From NCBI GenBank assembly GCA_003153555.1, contig PLZS01000197.1, positions 1 to 43,796 on the forward strand: 43,796 nt of DNA, read 5' to 3'. Positions 1-8,681 of the stretch are shown here, piece after piece. Every line of letters begins with the position of its first letter. Position 1 is the first letter of the stretch. Origin of the DNA: Candidatus Melainabacteria bacterium (GTDB taxonomy: Bacteria; Cyanobacteriota; Vampirovibrionia; Obscuribacterales; Obscuribacteraceae). The notes under the pieces are model-generated. The model was not told where the DNA came from, ran no database searches, and saw nothing but the letters and a program-made list of their open reading frames with translations. The position numbers were made by a program, and so were the translations under genes.

Positions 1-80
1 TCCATATTATGTGCCCGTGTTCGTTATGTGCCGTTACTTCAAAAACTGGTCCATAGCCAGCTAGAGAAGGCTGCCTTGGG

Positions 81-93
81 AACATAATTTTCA
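81..93 (+). repeat. RIT left inner inverted repeat
   Basis: AACATAATTTTCA, 54 nt upstream of the first recombinase start. It is the exact reverse complement of 3382-3394. It probably marks or lies close to the left recombination end of the trio element. Confidence 0.7.
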
Positions 94-146
94 GACTAAA
101 TGTGGGGACAGATTCTTTTAGTTAGTTCTAAGAGGATCATTGCCAT

Positions 147-1409
147 ATGCTGGAAAAGTTTTTTGTAAAACCAGAGACGCTTGAAAAAATCAGAAATTCT
201 TGGCTTGGAATTCCAATTGAACGCTATGTAACATGGCTGGTGCAAAATGGCTATGCGAACAGAAGCGTGTACAAACGTGTTCCGATGCTGATGCAATTCG
301 GCGAGTTCGCGAAAGCAGCAGGAGCCAAGGACTTTCTTGATTTGCCGAATCATGCTGAGGCCTTCACCAATCATTGGGTTGCACTCCATGGACAAAACGC
401 CAAAACGCGATCAGCAATTAGGAGTGTGGCTTACGAAGCAAGCAATCCGATTAACCAAATGCTGCGAATATTACTTCCGGATTTTGCAAAGAAGTCTTCT
501 GACCCACAATCCAAACACGACTGCTTGGTCAAGTTCTTTGAGTTCCTGCGAGAGGAAAGGGGCTTATCTCCACGAACAATCAAGCTTTACAGGCACTGCC
601 TTAAACGGTTTGAGCAATATCTTGCTCGTGTTGGCATCGCGGATCTGGCTCAGCTTTCGCCTCCTGTAATCAGTGCTTTCATAACCGATGCAAGTATTGC
701 TAGCCGAAGAGGAGGACCGCAACAAGGGACTTGCAGTGTCCTTAGAATCCTCTTGCGCTACCTTCACAGAGAAGGCATTCTTGGTCGCGATCTCATTGGT
801 GTTGTTGAACCAGCTCAGAAATACAAATTGTCCGAAATTCCAAGATCTATTTCCTGGGAGCAGGTTCGCTTAATGCTGGAAGCAGTAGATTGCCGGACGG
901 TGGTTGGAAGAAGAGATTACGCATTCCTGCTCGTTATGGTCACATACGGTCTACGCGCGCGCGAAATAGCCGCTTTGACTTTAGATGACATTGATTGGAA
1001 AAGAAATAGATTAAGAGTGCCCGAGCGAAAAGCCGGACACTCAACAGCATATCCTCTGTCCACAGTGGTTGGAAATGCCATCATCCAATATCTTCAGAAT
1101 GGCCGACCTCAAACCAGTGATCGCCATATTTTCCTTCGAGTTAGTGCACCGATGACACCGATGACTTACCAATCTGTGTCCATGCGGGCTTCCTGGTATC
1201 TGAAACGGGCGGGAATTCCAGTTTCTCGACCTGGTTCTCACACGCTTCGGCATACTTGCGTGCAACGCTTGCTTGACTCGCACATGTCGCTAAAGACGAT
1301 AGGTGACTACGTTGGGCATAGTTCGGCCCAGTCCACACAGATCTATGCCAAGGTCGATATTCACAACCTCAGGGAAGTCGCTCTGGGTGGCGGGGAGGAC
1401 ATTGTATGA
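147..1409 (+). CDS. Tyrosine recombinase, RIT first gene (RitA-like)
   Basis: Site-specific tyrosine recombinase of 420 residues, expected to cut and rejoin DNA through a covalent tyrosine intermediate. An N-terminal SAM-like core-binding domain (about 120-210) precedes the catalytic domain. The first catalytic Arg is in the LRAREIAALTLDDIDW region (about 270). The box II HTLRH is near 364, GHSS follows, and the nucleophilic Tyr is in the QIYAKV stretch near 400. The extra N-terminal ~100 residues fit the longer first protein of RIT trios. The ATG at 147 is preceded by AGAGGATC, a usable ribosome-binding site. It is the first gene of a translationally coupled operon, its TGA overlapping the ATG of the second recombinase. 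No frame damage is seen. Confidence 0.9.
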   Translation: MLEKFFVKPETLEKIRNSWLGIPIERYVTWLVQNGYANRSVYKRVPMLMQFGEFAKAAGAKDFLDLPNHAEAFTNHWVALHGQNAKTRSAIRSVAYEASNPINQMLRILLPDFAKKSSDPQSKHDCLVKFFEFLREERGLSPRTIKLYRHCLKRFEQYLARVGIADLAQLSPPVISAFITDASIASRRGGPQQGTCSVLRILLRYLHREGILGRDLIGVVEPAQKYKLSEIPRSISWEQVRLMLEAVDCRTVVGRRDYAFLLVMVTYGLRAREIAALTLDDIDWKRNRLRVPERKAGHSTAYPLSTVVGNAIIQYLQNGRPQTSDRHIFLRVSAPMTPMTYQSVSMRASWYLKRAGIPVSRPGSHTLRHTCVQRLLDSHMSLKTIGDYVGHSSAQSTQIYAKVDIHNLREVALGGGEDIV

Positions 1410-2395
1410 AAAGTGAACTTCCAAATTTAGCCGGCCCTTTTGCCGATGAAATTATGGCCTTTCTCAAGTACAAACGGCAGTTGCGAAAGAGTTATTTGAC
1501 AGAAGCGTTTGATCTTCGCCTCTTTGACCGATACTTGTTTCAGCTAGAAATTACAGAAAAGCAGCTGGTAACCAACCGAGTTGTAGAAGCCTTTCTAAAC
1601 TCACGGCCGCGCAAAACCTCTCGTAGCTTCAACGGTCTCCTGGGTACACTGCGTCGCTTCTTCTCTTGGTTGGTATTGCAAGAAATAATCTCTCATTCGC
1701 CAGTTAGTATTCAGCCTAAGCGTCGTGGTATCGCGCGGCGTCCGTTCATTCTTAGTTGCGCTCAAGTTGAGCAGCTACTGAATGCTGCATCTAATCTGCG
1801 GACTACCAAGCACGCGCCCAGGCGAGGACACACTTACAGAATGATCTTCGCGTTGCTTTTCACACTCGGGCTACGTGTTAGCGAAGTCACAAATCTCAAA
1901 ATTGCGGATGTTGATCGTGAGAGAGATTTGCTAATCATCAGAGAAACAAAATTTCTAAAAAGCAGGTTGGTGCCTTTTGGTCCTAACTTGGCGGAGAAGC
2001 TTGCTACGTACATTGCCTTCTGTTGTGCGAATGGAAGGACTCCGGAGCAACCATTATTTTCTTTTGACCCAAAACGAAATCGTCCGATTGCCCGAGGCTC
2101 GATCGGCAATACATTCCGTCGACTGCTCCCCTATCTCAATTTGCAGCTTCGTCCAGGAGAGAATCGCCCTCGCCTTCATGATCTGAGGCACTCGATGGCA
2201 GTCGGAACTTTGCTTCGCTGGTATCAAGAAGGAAAGGACCCATCCAACTTGCTGCTACAGCTGTCAACTTATCTTGGGCACTCTGATATTTCCGCGACAG
2301 CTGTATATCTTGAAATGACTGAAGAGCTTCTCCATGCAGCGGGACAACGATTTGAAAAATTTGCTAGTCCCTTGATTGGAGGCAGACAGACATGA
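1406..2395 (+). CDS. Tyrosine recombinase, RIT second gene (RitB-like)
   Basis: Tyrosine recombinase of 329 residues. It has a core-binding domain in the first ~110 residues and a catalytic Arg in LGLRVSEVTNLKIADVD near 157. HDLRHSMAVGTLLR lies near 258, and LGHSDISATAVYLEMT near 295-305 holds the Tyr nucleophile. The ATG lies inside the stop of the previous gene (ATGA overlap), and the TGA overlaps the ATG of the third gene, so expression should be coupled. It belongs to the same element as its neighbours. Which of the three proteins performs which strand exchange cannot be told from sequence. Confidence 0.9.
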   Translation: MKSELPNLAGPFADEIMAFLKYKRQLRKSYLTEAFDLRLFDRYLFQLEITEKQLVTNRVVEAFLNSRPRKTSRSFNGLLGTLRRFFSWLVLQEIISHSPVSIQPKRRGIARRPFILSCAQVEQLLNAASNLRTTKHAPRRGHTYRMIFALLFTLGLRVSEVTNLKIADVDRERDLLIIRETKFLKSRLVPFGPNLAEKLATYIAFCCANGRTPEQPLFSFDPKRNRPIARGSIGNTFRRLLPYLNLQLRPGENRPRLHDLRHSMAVGTLLRWYQEGKDPSNLLLQLSTYLGHSDISATAVYLEMTEELLHAAGQRFEKFASPLIGGRQT

Positions 2396-3384
2396 GCATA
2401 CCTACATTGGGCGCAGCTCTTCAAACGTTTCTAATTGACCATCTGGACATCCAGAGGGGGCTGAGAAGAAGTTCCATCAGAAGTTATCGAGATACTCTCC
2501 GACTCTTTTTGCAGTATGTGTCCAAGACTTCTGAAAAACCAATAACCAAGTTCTCGTTGAATGATCTTACCTATGATTATGTGTTGGATTTCCTGAAATC
2601 GATGGAACAGTCCCGCAACAACTCGGTTAGCACGCGGAACCAGAGGCTGGCTGCCATACACACATTCTACAAGTATCTTGCTTCTTATGTCCCAGAAATG
2701 ATTTCGGAAGGCCAGCGGGTCGCCGCTATTCCAACCAAACGTACTTCGCCGCCTGAAACCTTTTTTCTTGACCACGATGAAATTCAAAACCTCTTTGGAC
2801 GTCTTCCTCTCAACGGGCGTTTGTCCTTGCGAGACAGGACTTTGCTGCTCTTCTTGTACAACACAGGTGCACGTGTTCAAGAAGTGGCTGACCTACGAGT
2901 CGAGAATTTGGACCTCGAAAAACAACCGAGTGTTCGACTGCATGGAAAAGGAGACAAGTGGCGTATGTGCCCGCTGTGGAAGGAGACAGCGGAAAACCTA
3001 AAGCTGCTTGTTGACGGTGCACCAGGCAGGAATCCCGTGTTTGTATCGACGACTGGACATGCTCTAACACGTTTTGGAATTTACAAAATTGTTCGCAGGC
3101 ATTCGGCAAACATTGCCAAAGACTCGCAGCGAAAAAACATATCACCTCACGTGTTTAGACACAGCTGTGCAGTGCATCTGCTCGAGTCCGGTGTCGAAGT
3201 AAATGTTATTCGAGGTTGGCTTGGACACGTCAGCTTAGACACAACAAATCGATATGCAGAGATCAATATCCGCATGAAATTTAAAGCCATGGAGGCCTGC
3301 GAACCTCCGATAACAGGTAAGGCCCCCAGCAAGATCAAATGGCGAGATGATGAAACACTCCTAAAATGGCTCCAATCTCTTTGA
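2392..3384 (+). CDS. Tyrosine recombinase, RIT third gene (RitC-like)
   Basis: Tyrosine recombinase of 330 residues, XerC/D-like in layout. It has a SAM-like N-terminal domain (about 10-100) and a catalytic Arg in TGARVQEVADLRVENLD near 163. HVFRHSCAVHLLESG lies near 252. A GHVSLDTTNRYAEI motif near 280-290 contains the Tyr nucleophile. It is started by an ATGA overlap with the second recombinase. Its TGA stop lies within the right inner inverted repeat at 3382-3394, so the coding region runs to the very end of the element, a compact arrangement typical of this class. Confidence 0.9.
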   Translation: MSIPTLGAALQTFLIDHLDIQRGLRRSSIRSYRDTLRLFLQYVSKTSEKPITKFSLNDLTYDYVLDFLKSMEQSRNNSVSTRNQRLAAIHTFYKYLASYVPEMISEGQRVAAIPTKRTSPPETFFLDHDEIQNLFGRLPLNGRLSLRDRTLLLFLYNTGARVQEVADLRVENLDLEKQPSVRLHGKGDKWRMCPLWKETAENLKLLVDGAPGRNPVFVSTTGHALTRFGIYKIVRRHSANIAKDSQRKNISPHVFRHSCAVHLLESGVEVNVIRGWLGHVSLDTTNRYAEINIRMKFKAMEACEPPITGKAPSKIKWRDDETLLKWLQSL

Positions 3385-3394
3385 AAATTATGTT
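3382..3394 (-). repeat. RIT right inner inverted repeat
   Basis: TGAAAATTATGTT, the exact reverse complement of 81-93. Its first three bases are the stop codon of the third recombinase. Confidence 0.7.
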
Positions 3395-3575
3395 ACCAAA
3401 ATCACGGGCACCACCCCATTAATAGGCTGATTTAATCGCTGCCGCCACAAAATCAATCCGGGCACATAAGTCTGACAAGAAGCATTATGTTGCATTTCCA
3501 GGCAGTGCCAAGCTTAAGAGCATCACCCGAGCCACCGCCCTCAAGGTTGGCGCTGCCTGCATACAAAAGACTTCG

Positions 3576-5417
3576 CTAAACTTTTGCGCTATCCATCTGC
3601 ACGGGCGGGCCACCGTCACCTGGCTTTCCTGGCTTCGTTTGCGTCTCATCTAATTTGGCCGGGTTGAACTGTCTTTTTATTTCATCGATCATCCAGTCAA
3701 CAATAATGTTCTTCAAGACAAGGGCAAAAGGCGTGAAGACTAAAAGAAACGCTCTTAAGCCAAGACCTTTCCAAAAATCATCCGGCATTTTTTGAGCTTC
3801 GTTCTTGATGCAGTCTATCAGCGCATTCAACCGTTTATGGATCATGCTCTTTAAATCACGCTTCATGACAAGCACCAGGGCATTGGTTACTCGAGTTGGC
3901 TTGGGCAGCGCATCTCGCACACTATCAACTAGGGGAATAATTGAATAAAAGACTTTTGATTCAGTTACACCCTGATCGTTTTTATACTCTTTTGGCAGTC
4001 CGTGATTTGTCTGGTATTTCTTACGCTCAGCCTCTGGCAGCGCTAGATAACCAGCGCAAAGAGGGTTTGTTTCTGGTAGATCAAAATGCTCAGCGAGAAA
4101 TCTTTGACAATTGCGCCTGCCCAGCATGTAATCGTGCTTGCGCAGCTCCTCATGTAAAAACGCCCCAAAAGCTTGTAAGACAGCACCGTAGATGGGGTTC
4201 TTGTAATATGTGTCTGGTTCACGTTTTTCTGTCGGTGCGATCATGAACCTGGTGTATACATCCTTTGACGCAGCTAGTTTTAATTCGCTCAGTTTAAAGC
4301 GCCCATGATCTAGAAACGTCGGCAACATGGCTTTGACTGCCTCCATCAAAGTCGGTCCATACTTAATTGGCGTTGGCTTAGAGTTCAATGCCGCCACCAT
4401 TATTACTGCCTTGGTGGCCAGATTGGCAAAACGAATATTCCTCCCTTCAGGTTCCCGGGTCAGTCCCAGGCGGGCAAACTCCAAAGGGTCGTTATTGGCC
4501 ATGCCACCATCCACTGCTTGGAACTTGTATTGTGACCCGGGTAATTCCTCTTCCGAAAATGTCGGCGGTATGGGTGAATATGTCACGCACCCGATCTCGC
4601 CACCGCCTTCGCCAGCTGCTTTTTGACATGGTGTGTCAGCCGGTATGGCATACAATCTTTTATTGTAGTCATCGAGCGATCGTACAATCTGACGGCTCTT
4701 CAGCCCTGCTGGCAGCGCACTTGATGCTAAAGCCGCCATACGCAAATCCTGCCAACTTTGGCTTAGACGCACCGATCCAATATCTTTGGGTTCAAGCCAG
4801 ATTGGCTGATCGTCTGTCAGTTGAGTACGATCTGTATATGGGTCGTTTGTGCTTAAGATAAAGTGTCGGTAGTCTGCATGTTCACGCATATAATGGGTGC
4901 CATTGCCCAAATCTATGTTGTATGGCACTCCGTCAAGATTGGTAAAAGTCAGGTATATGTCTAGGCTTTCCGCCACGTACGCTCTTCGTGCATCTGGTAT
5001 CACATAGGCAATTCTTTCGGAAATTTGATCGATTATCTTGCAGTTCAACGCCGAAAGCAGAGGTTGATTGTTTGCTAAATCATCAGTCTCTAATAATGGT
5101 TCGATATCGATATCGCGCACCCAGCTTGTGTACAAGCGATTGTTTTTGCCGTCAGGGCGCTCACCGTCGTGACGCGGCATATACTTGCTGTATAGTGCAG
5201 CTGATGCCACAGCTGCAGTCAATGCACCACCTGAGGTGCCAGCAAGCACACGAATGAGGACGTCATGTGTAGGAGTGTCTTTTACATTTTCGCTTTTGTT
5301 TTTATACCAGGCATCCAGCGCCTCAATTAAAAAGTCCATCACACCGGCTGTGTATGCTCCGGCTGAAACTGTTCCAGACAAAACCAGCCCAATTTCAAAC
5401 GGTGTTTTATCAGCCAT
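3576..5417 (-). CDS. Patatin-like phospholipase family protein
   Basis: Probable lipid acyl hydrolase of 613 residues with a Ser-Asp dyad. The N-terminus LVLSGTVSAGAYTAGV gives the oxyanion-hole region. The nucleophile elbow is G-T-S-G-G with Ser62, and DGGMANNDP near residue 300 carries the catalytic Asp. A hydrophobic stretch near 560-585 (FLLVFTPFALVLKNIIVDW) may associate with membrane; there is no signal peptide. The length exceeds simple patatins, so the C-terminal half is family-specific and unassigned. The ATG is well supported by GGAG eight bases upstream. It is a single gene facing the RIT element. Patatin enzymes can be defence effectors, but no nucleotide-cyclase or other defence partner is adjacent, so a housekeeping or secreted lipid role is equally possible. 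Confidence 0.85.
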   Translation of the reverse strand: MADKTPFEIGLVLSGTVSAGAYTAGVMDFLIEALDAWYKNKSENVKDTPTHDVLIRVLAGTSGGALTAAVASAALYSKYMPRHDGERPDGKNNRLYTSWVRDIDIEPLLETDDLANNQPLLSALNCKIIDQISERIAYVIPDARRAYVAESLDIYLTFTNLDGVPYNIDLGNGTHYMREHADYRHFILSTNDPYTDRTQLTDDQPIWLEPKDIGSVRLSQSWQDLRMAALASSALPAGLKSRQIVRSLDDYNKRLYAIPADTPCQKAAGEGGGEIGCVTYSPIPPTFSEEELPGSQYKFQAVDGGMANNDPLEFARLGLTREPEGRNIRFANLATKAVIMVAALNSKPTPIKYGPTLMEAVKAMLPTFLDHGRFKLSELKLAASKDVYTRFMIAPTEKREPDTYYKNPIYGAVLQAFGAFLHEELRKHDYMLGRRNCQRFLAEHFDLPETNPLCAGYLALPEAERKKYQTNHGLPKEYKNDQGVTESKVFYSIIPLVDSVRDALPKPTRVTNALVLVMKRDLKSMIHKRLNALIDCIKNEAQKMPDDFWKGLGLRAFLLVFTPFALVLKNIIVDWMIDEIKRQFNPAKLDETQTKPGKPGDGGPPVQMDSAKV

Positions 5418-5507
5418 GTTGTTTTCTCCATTAACTCCACTTGCACGCTAATACCCGGAGCTAACACTTTAATCCTGCATCTATTCGATAAAATTCTCTG
5501 CTCGAAC

Positions 5508-5786
<279 letters not shown>

Positions 5787-6320
5787 CCTTAAACAACAGT
5801 GCCATCTTTCTTCGCATAACCTTTGACTTTAGTTTTGTCTCATGGCGGGTAGAGCTTTCAACTTTGGTCATGGTTGGAATTAACTTGTGGTTTCCAATAA
5901 GTTGTTGTCACTTATTTCCGCTACAATCTACTTCTCGCAATGGAAACTCGGACTCATGTATAGAATGCACGCCCTGTGTAATGCGAGTTAAATTCTTCGA
6001 TAATGGAAGGAGAATGCAAATCTATGAGCGTTTTGGTACTTTTGTTTAAAAACACCCTTATGAGTTGTAGGCATATCCAAGTTAATTAACTTCGCTCGAC
6101 AAATTATGTGACATTCAGTTCCCAGGTTTGCAGTTTTATGCCAAGATACCTCATCAGCAAGGTGTCCTGTAGGCACCACATTTGGTATCCCGTTCTAAAT
6201 CGTGTAGCTCGTCTGCACAAGTAATGAAGCCCGGCTGATTGCTCCGCAATCTGACTGCCAGGCGACATCAGCATTTGTCCGGCTTATTGCGTTTACAAAC
6301 TGATCAATTGAGGAACTTTT
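5787..6320 (+). other. Intergenic region, no gene recognised
   Basis: About 530 bases between the TPR remnant and the GMC operon. Reading frames on both strands are short and unlike any family I recognise. It presumably holds the operon promoter, but no clear -35/-10 pair could be chosen. GAGGAA about 5 nt before 6321 is the ribosome-binding site of the next gene. Confidence 0.5.
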
Positions 6321-8669
6321 ATGACGTCAGCAGAAAACCTTGTCGCACTTGTTCCGGACGGATCGCAGCCCAGAGTAGCAGTTCAGAAAACCAGTCTAGG
6401 AATAGATGTTCTGGGTCGTTTCCTTTGTAATACATTTGACGAAGCGATTCAAACTGGTGGGCGTCCATTTGATGCCGTAATTCTTGGTTCCGGAATGTTT
6501 GGTAGTTATTGCGCCGACAAACTATCCAGAAACGGTCTGCGTGTGCTTGTGCTTGAAGCTGGACCATTTTTGGTGCCTCAGCATTTGCAGAATTTTCCTA
6601 ACTTGGGCTTGTTTGAGCCTGGAAAAACTCTTCCTAGTTCGGCACAAACGAATCCACCAACTCCTCGCAATCAAGTTTGGGGAATACCATGGAGTAGTGA
6701 AACTGAATTCGTCGGCTTAGCTTTCTGCGTAGGTGGAAAGTCTCCTTACTGGGGAGGTTGGTGTCCGAAACTTCAAGACGATGACTTATCCGATTGGCCA
6801 TCTTCAACTGTCAAATATTTAAAAGACAACTACCCACTCTTAGAACAGCAGCTAGGTGTAGATGTCCGAACTGATTTCATTCAAGGACCACTGTACAATG
6901 CTATATTCGCGAAGGCCAAAGCGAAATTGTCTCAGCCTCTGACAGCAGTTGAGGAGCCGCCTCTAGCGGTACAAGGACAATCACCAGCCTCAGGTCTTTT
7001 TAGCTTTGACAAATACAGCAGCGTTTCACTCTTGTGCGAAGCACTACGGGATGACGCTGCTCGGAGTGGATCTGATGACCAAAGGAACCTTTTCCTCGTA
7101 CCTAACGCGCATGTCACTCGACTGATCACTAACCAGTCTATTGTCACCGAAATAGAGGTCTCGGTAAATGGCGTTCTTAGGCGACTACCGCTAGCAGAAA
7201 GTGCAAGCGTGGTGTTAGCAATGAGCGGCATTGAATCAACTCGGTTGGCGTTGCTTTCCCTGCCACGTCAAGACGGGCTAGCACTTGCTGGACGAAATTT
7301 GATGGCGCATTTGCGGAGCAATACATATTTCCGCGTAAAGCGCTCTGTGTTTGAGAAACAGACTCCGTTACCCAAAAATCTGCAGACTGCCGCATTTTTG
7401 GTTCGAGGTGGGACACCCGATGGCAAGTTCCATTTTCAAGTTACGGCATCGGCAGATGAAAATCCTCAGCAGACGGGGGCAGGAGATTCAGACCGGCTCT
7501 TGTATGCCATGATTCCGGATATAGACGTTCTGCAGAAAATTTTGGATATGCAAAAATCCGATTGGATTTCATTTGCAGTGCGTGGATGCGCCCAAAAGCA
7601 AGGCGACAAGGTCAATCCGGTACCGAACCCAAGTGGCAATTGGATAAATATTAGTCCATTTGAGGCGGACGAATATGACGTCCCACGGGCGTTTATACAG
7701 CTTTCAGTAAGCGACCAAGAATCACGTCTATGGGACGCAATGGATAAAGCGACAATCGACTTTGCTAATGCATTGGCTGACAATGACCCAAATAATATCC
7801 AATTTACGAGCAACATCTCTGATCATAGTGTCAGAGATGGCTTGGGCACTACCTATCACGAAGCTGGAACTCTATGGATGGGCAGCGACCCAAGTGCTTC
7901 AGTAACGGACGGCAATGGGCACTTCCACCACATCACCAATGCATTTTGCGTGGATCAGGCGCTATTCCCAAGCGTTGGCTCGGTAAATCCGGTGCTCACA
8001 GGTTTGACCTTGACCCGCAATGTCTCCGAAAAAATTTCGTCCAGAGTTGTATCTCACACTTTGCCTGTTCCTGCCGGTTCCCAAATTCTGTTCGATGGTT
8101 CTCCGCAGTCGATCGTCGATTGGCGCGCAACCAATGACCGTGCGATTACTAATTTTGGCAACGTTTTGGAGGTTAGAGATGGGCCTTTAGCGATTCTATA
8201 TTACGCGAAGCATAAATTTAAAAACTTTGTGCTGCAAGTTGAGTGGAAATATTTCTCGCTCTTTTGTAATTCAGGTGTATTTTTGCGGATGCCGGAACCG
8301 CCAATAAATTTGGTAGGGAACGACCCCTACTACAAAACCGCAATTGAAATCCAAATCGACGAGACCGGTAAAGACTTTGATGCCACTCGAAACCCCCAAT
8401 CTATCTACGGTAGCTCCCTCCATAAAACTGGTGCGATTTACGGCCTCGTTCCCGCGAGCTGCTGGGCCGCAACGGCTCCAAGTCAAGACGGCGAAGATGG
8501 TTTTTGGAATCAGTACGTGATTACGGCAAACGGCGATCAAATTACAGTCAGACTAAATGATTTACTCATTTGCCAGGGCACTACGAACATACTGAATGAA
8601 GGCTATATCGGACTGCAGTACCATACCGACCGAGTGCAATTTCGAAATCTCGCAATCACAGAGTTATAG
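6321..8669 (+). CDS. GMC oxidoreductase fused to DUF1080 (3-keto-disaccharide hydrolase-type) domain
   Basis: A 782-residue two-part enzyme. Residues about 48-580 form a GMC flavoprotein. They include AVILGSGMFGSYCADKLS (dinucleotide fold, GxGxxG near 56-61), a GGKSPYWGGW segment, YHEAGTLWMG near 512 and SVNPVLTGL near 550, which fit the His/Asn active-site region of GMC enzymes. Residues about 588-782 match DUF1080, a concanavalin-like beta fold: they begin ILFDGSPQSIVDW and end with GYIGLQYHTDRVQFRNLAI. DUF1080 is now linked to hydrolysis of 3-keto-glycosides. The order suggests oxidation of a sugar hydroxyl to a ketone followed by cleavage in one polypeptide, which is inference. No signal peptide is seen. 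GAGGAA precedes the ATG. The stop is 12 nt from the DyP peroxidase start, so the two are probably co-transcribed. Confidence 0.88.
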   Translation: MTSAENLVALVPDGSQPRVAVQKTSLGIDVLGRFLCNTFDEAIQTGGRPFDAVILGSGMFGSYCADKLSRNGLRVLVLEAGPFLVPQHLQNFPNLGLFEPGKTLPSSAQTNPPTPRNQVWGIPWSSETEFVGLAFCVGGKSPYWGGWCPKLQDDDLSDWPSSTVKYLKDNYPLLEQQLGVDVRTDFIQGPLYNAIFAKAKAKLSQPLTAVEEPPLAVQGQSPASGLFSFDKYSSVSLLCEALRDDAARSGSDDQRNLFLVPNAHVTRLITNQSIVTEIEVSVNGVLRRLPLAESASVVLAMSGIESTRLALLSLPRQDGLALAGRNLMAHLRSNTYFRVKRSVFEKQTPLPKNLQTAAFLVRGGTPDGKFHFQVTASADENPQQTGAGDSDRLLYAMIPDIDVLQKILDMQKSDWISFAVRGCAQKQGDKVNPVPNPSGNWINISPFEADEYDVPRAFIQLSVSDQESRLWDAMDKATIDFANALADNDPNNIQFTSNISDHSVRDGLGTTYHEAGTLWMGSDPSASVTDGNGHFHHITNAFCVDQALFPSVGSVNPVLTGLTLTRNVSEKISSRVVSHTLPVPAGSQILFDGSPQSIVDWRATNDRAITNFGNVLEVRDGPLAILYYAKHKFKNFVLQVEWKYFSLFCNSGVFLRMPEPPINLVGNDPYYKTAIEIQIDETGKDFDATRNPQSIYGSSLHKTGAIYGLVPASCWAATAPSQDGEDGFWNQYVITANGDQITVRLNDLLICQGTTNILNEGYIGLQYHTDRVQFRNLAITEL

Positions 8670-8681
8670 GAAGGGTTAGAC

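Larger units (their letters stand above)
7..3469 (+). mobile_element. RIT element (recombinase-in-trio)
   Basis: Three tyrosine recombinase genes in one direction, each overlapping the next by 4 nt (ATGA), form the signature of RIT elements. An inner perfect 13-bp inverted repeat, AACATAATTTTCA, lies at 81-93 and in reverse complement at 3382-3394. A second inverted pair, TTATGTGCCC, lies at 7-16 and 3460-3469. A third, GTGCCCGTG, lies at 11-19 and 3403-3411. TTATGTGCC recurs at 24-32. These are seen directly in the sequence; that they are recombinase-binding ends is inference. Exact outer borders are uncertain because the left arm spacing (about 61 nt) differs from the right (8 nt). No target duplication was identified, and the left flank is cut by the window edge. 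Confidence 0.75.

Noticed and set aside
3425..3575. Open plus-strand frame reading KSDKKHYVAFPGSAKLKSIT between the RIT element and the patatin gene
   Set aside because: It looks protein-like but has no start codon or ribosome-binding site and runs into the antisense of the patatin gene. It is perhaps the tail of a gene cut by the RIT insertion, but I cannot assign it.
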